Source: Candidatus Kapaibacterium sp. (GTDB lineage Bacteria; Bacteroidota; Ignavibacteria; Kapaibacteriales; UBA2268). From it: a stretch of 6,470 nt of DNA. The notes under the pieces were generated by a model. The model was not told the DNA's origin. It searched no databases and was given only the letters and a program-made list of their open reading frames with translations. A program made the translations under genes and the position numbers. The stretch's first letter is position 1. Each line of letters starts with the position of its first letter. The stretch covers positions 1-6,470 of the forward strand of contig JAQIDA010000243.1 of NCBI GenBank assembly GCA_027858275.1. The letters are read 5' to 3'. Positions 5,487-6,470 of this stretch are shown here, piece after piece.

Positions 5487-6470
5487 TTATTTATTTAGAG
5501 CTTTTGCAAGATCATCTATAGTTATAGAGACAATCCCGGGTTCTTCACAAACCCTGCCTGATGCAAAATTAGAAAGGTTCGCGGCTTCTTTCATTGTAGC
5601 TCCGCCCGTAATTGCGGCAGCTAAGGTTGAAATAGCCGTGTCGCCGGCACCGGACACATCGGATACTTTTCTGGCAACTGTCGTCACAGATGATACACTG
5701 CCGTCCTTTTCAAACAGAATCATTCCGTCGAAACCAAGTGTCACCAAGAGATTCTCAGCATTCAGCTGCTTCATTAAATCTTTACCGGCTTTAATAGTCT
5801 CTTCTGTACCTTTGAATTCATAGCCCAAAGCATTCTGAGTTTCTTTTCTGTTGGGTTTTACAACCGTAGCATCTTTGTACGCAAAGAAATTTTCATCTTT
5901 TGGGTCCACAAAAACCGGGATATTATATGCTTTTGCTTTTCTAATAATCTCTGTTATAACCGTCAGAGACAAAGCCCCTTTGTTGTAATCGCTGAAGATG
6001 ATACCGGCAATACCTTTGTAATTGTCCAAATAATCAAGTATATACTTTTCCCCGACGTCTGAAATTGCTTTTTTGACCTCTACGTCTAATCGTACTATTT
6101 GTTGATTGTTGCCGATAACACGCGTTTTAACCGTTGTCGGACGATCTGCGTCAACAAACATACCGTCACAGTTTATCCCGTAGTCTACAGCGATTTTCTT
6201 GAATTCCAAGCCATTTTTATCATCACCAATAATGCCGCATAACAGTGATTTTATACCGAGAGATTTGAGATTGTTGGCAACATTAGCCGCACCGCCGAGA
6301 TGATATGTTTCTTTTTCAATATCGACAACAGGTACAGGCGCTTCAGGAGAAACTCTGCTGACATCACCCCAAAAATATCTGTCTAACATAACATCGCCAA
6401 TAACCGCAATGGATTTACCTTTGAAGTTGTCGGCTATTGTTCTGAATCTTTCTGCTGATATATTCTGCAT
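5487..6470 (-). CDS. rfaE1: D-glycero-beta-D-manno-heptose-7-phosphate kinase (stand-alone RfaE1/HldA type)
   Basis: PfkB/ribokinase-family sugar kinase that phosphorylates D-glycero-D-manno-heptose 7-phosphate at C1, a step towards the ADP-heptose used in the LPS inner core. The 327 residues cover only the kinase module. Diagnostic blocks are GDVMLDRYFWGDVSRVSPEAPVPVV at 25-49 (specific to RfaE-type kinases), HLGGAANVANNL at 57-68, KPNRKE at 205-210, and the PfkB signature DVSGAGDTA at 271-279 with catalytic Asp277. It ends at LAKALNK with no cytidylyltransferase domain, unlike the fused HldE of E. coli, so a separate RfaE2 is expected elsewhere. The ATG is the last three bases of the window; it looks like a normal N-terminus but an upstream start cannot be excluded. 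hrcA follows after 31 bp. Confidence 0.94.
   Translation of the reverse strand: MQNISAERFRTIADNFKGKSIAVIGDVMLDRYFWGDVSRVSPEAPVPVVDIEKETYHLGGAANVANNLKSLGIKSLLCGIIGDDKNGLEFKKIAVDYGINCDGMFVDADRPTTVKTRVIGNNQQIVRLDVEVKKAISDVGEKYILDYLDNYKGIAGIIFSDYNKGALSLTVITEIIRKAKAYNIPVFVDPKDENFFAYKDATVVKPNRKETQNALGYEFKGTEETIKAGKDLMKQLNAENLLVTLGFDGMILFEKDGSVSSVTTVARKVSDVSGAGDTAISTLAAAITGGATMKEAANLSNFASGRVCEEPGIVSITIDDLAKALNK

Noticed and set aside
1..6470. Defence island, mobile element or CRISPR
   Set aside because: All genes are conserved housekeeping or chaperone genes in one direction. No transposase, integrase, terminal repeats or spaced direct repeats were seen.

Overview
All seven genes in this window lie on the minus strand, so transcription runs from high to low coordinates. 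In that order they are: a heptose-7-phosphate kinase (rfaE1/hldA-like, 6470-5487), the heat-shock repressor hrcA (5455-4391), grpE (4185-3604), dnaJ (3571-2399), dUTPase (dut, 2330-1887), methionyl-tRNA formyltransferase (fmt, 1825-890) and NAD kinase (nadK, 669-1, cut by the window edge). Every gene looks intact: no frameshifts, no missing catalytic residues. I see no insertion sequence, tRNA, rRNA, CRISPR array or phage gene. The plus-strand open frames are antisense shadows.

The organism is a Gram-negative bacterium, since the heptose kinase belongs to the LPS inner-core pathway. The DNA leans AT-rich, Shine-Dalgarno sequences are weak or absent at most genes, and RfaE1 is a stand-alone kinase rather than fused to a cytidylyltransferase. 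Together with an hrcA-grpE-dnaJ cluster lacking dnaK, this suggests the FCB group, perhaps the Chlorobi/Ignavibacteria/Kapabacteria side, because classical Bacteroides-type genomes usually lack HrcA. This placement is an inference, not a demonstration.

Layout: gaps are short (31, 32, 68 and 61 bp) except for two, 205 bp between hrcA and grpE and 220 bp between fmt and nadK. rfaE1-hrcA may form one transcription unit and grpE-dnaJ another, possibly reading through into dut and fmt; nadK may have its own promoter. HrcA would repress chaperone genes, GrpE and DnaJ are the nucleotide-exchange factor and J-domain partner of a DnaK encoded elsewhere, and dut, fmt and nadK are core nucleotide, translation and cofactor genes.

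The coding content is ordinary. The only parts worth a second look are non-coding. The hrcA-grpE gap holds a palindrome with the spacing of a CIRCE operator but a different sequence, followed by a set of mutually exclusive hairpins ahead of grpE. A perfect 17-bp palindrome overlaps a possible promoter just before fmt. I do not see evidence for a new multi-gene system.
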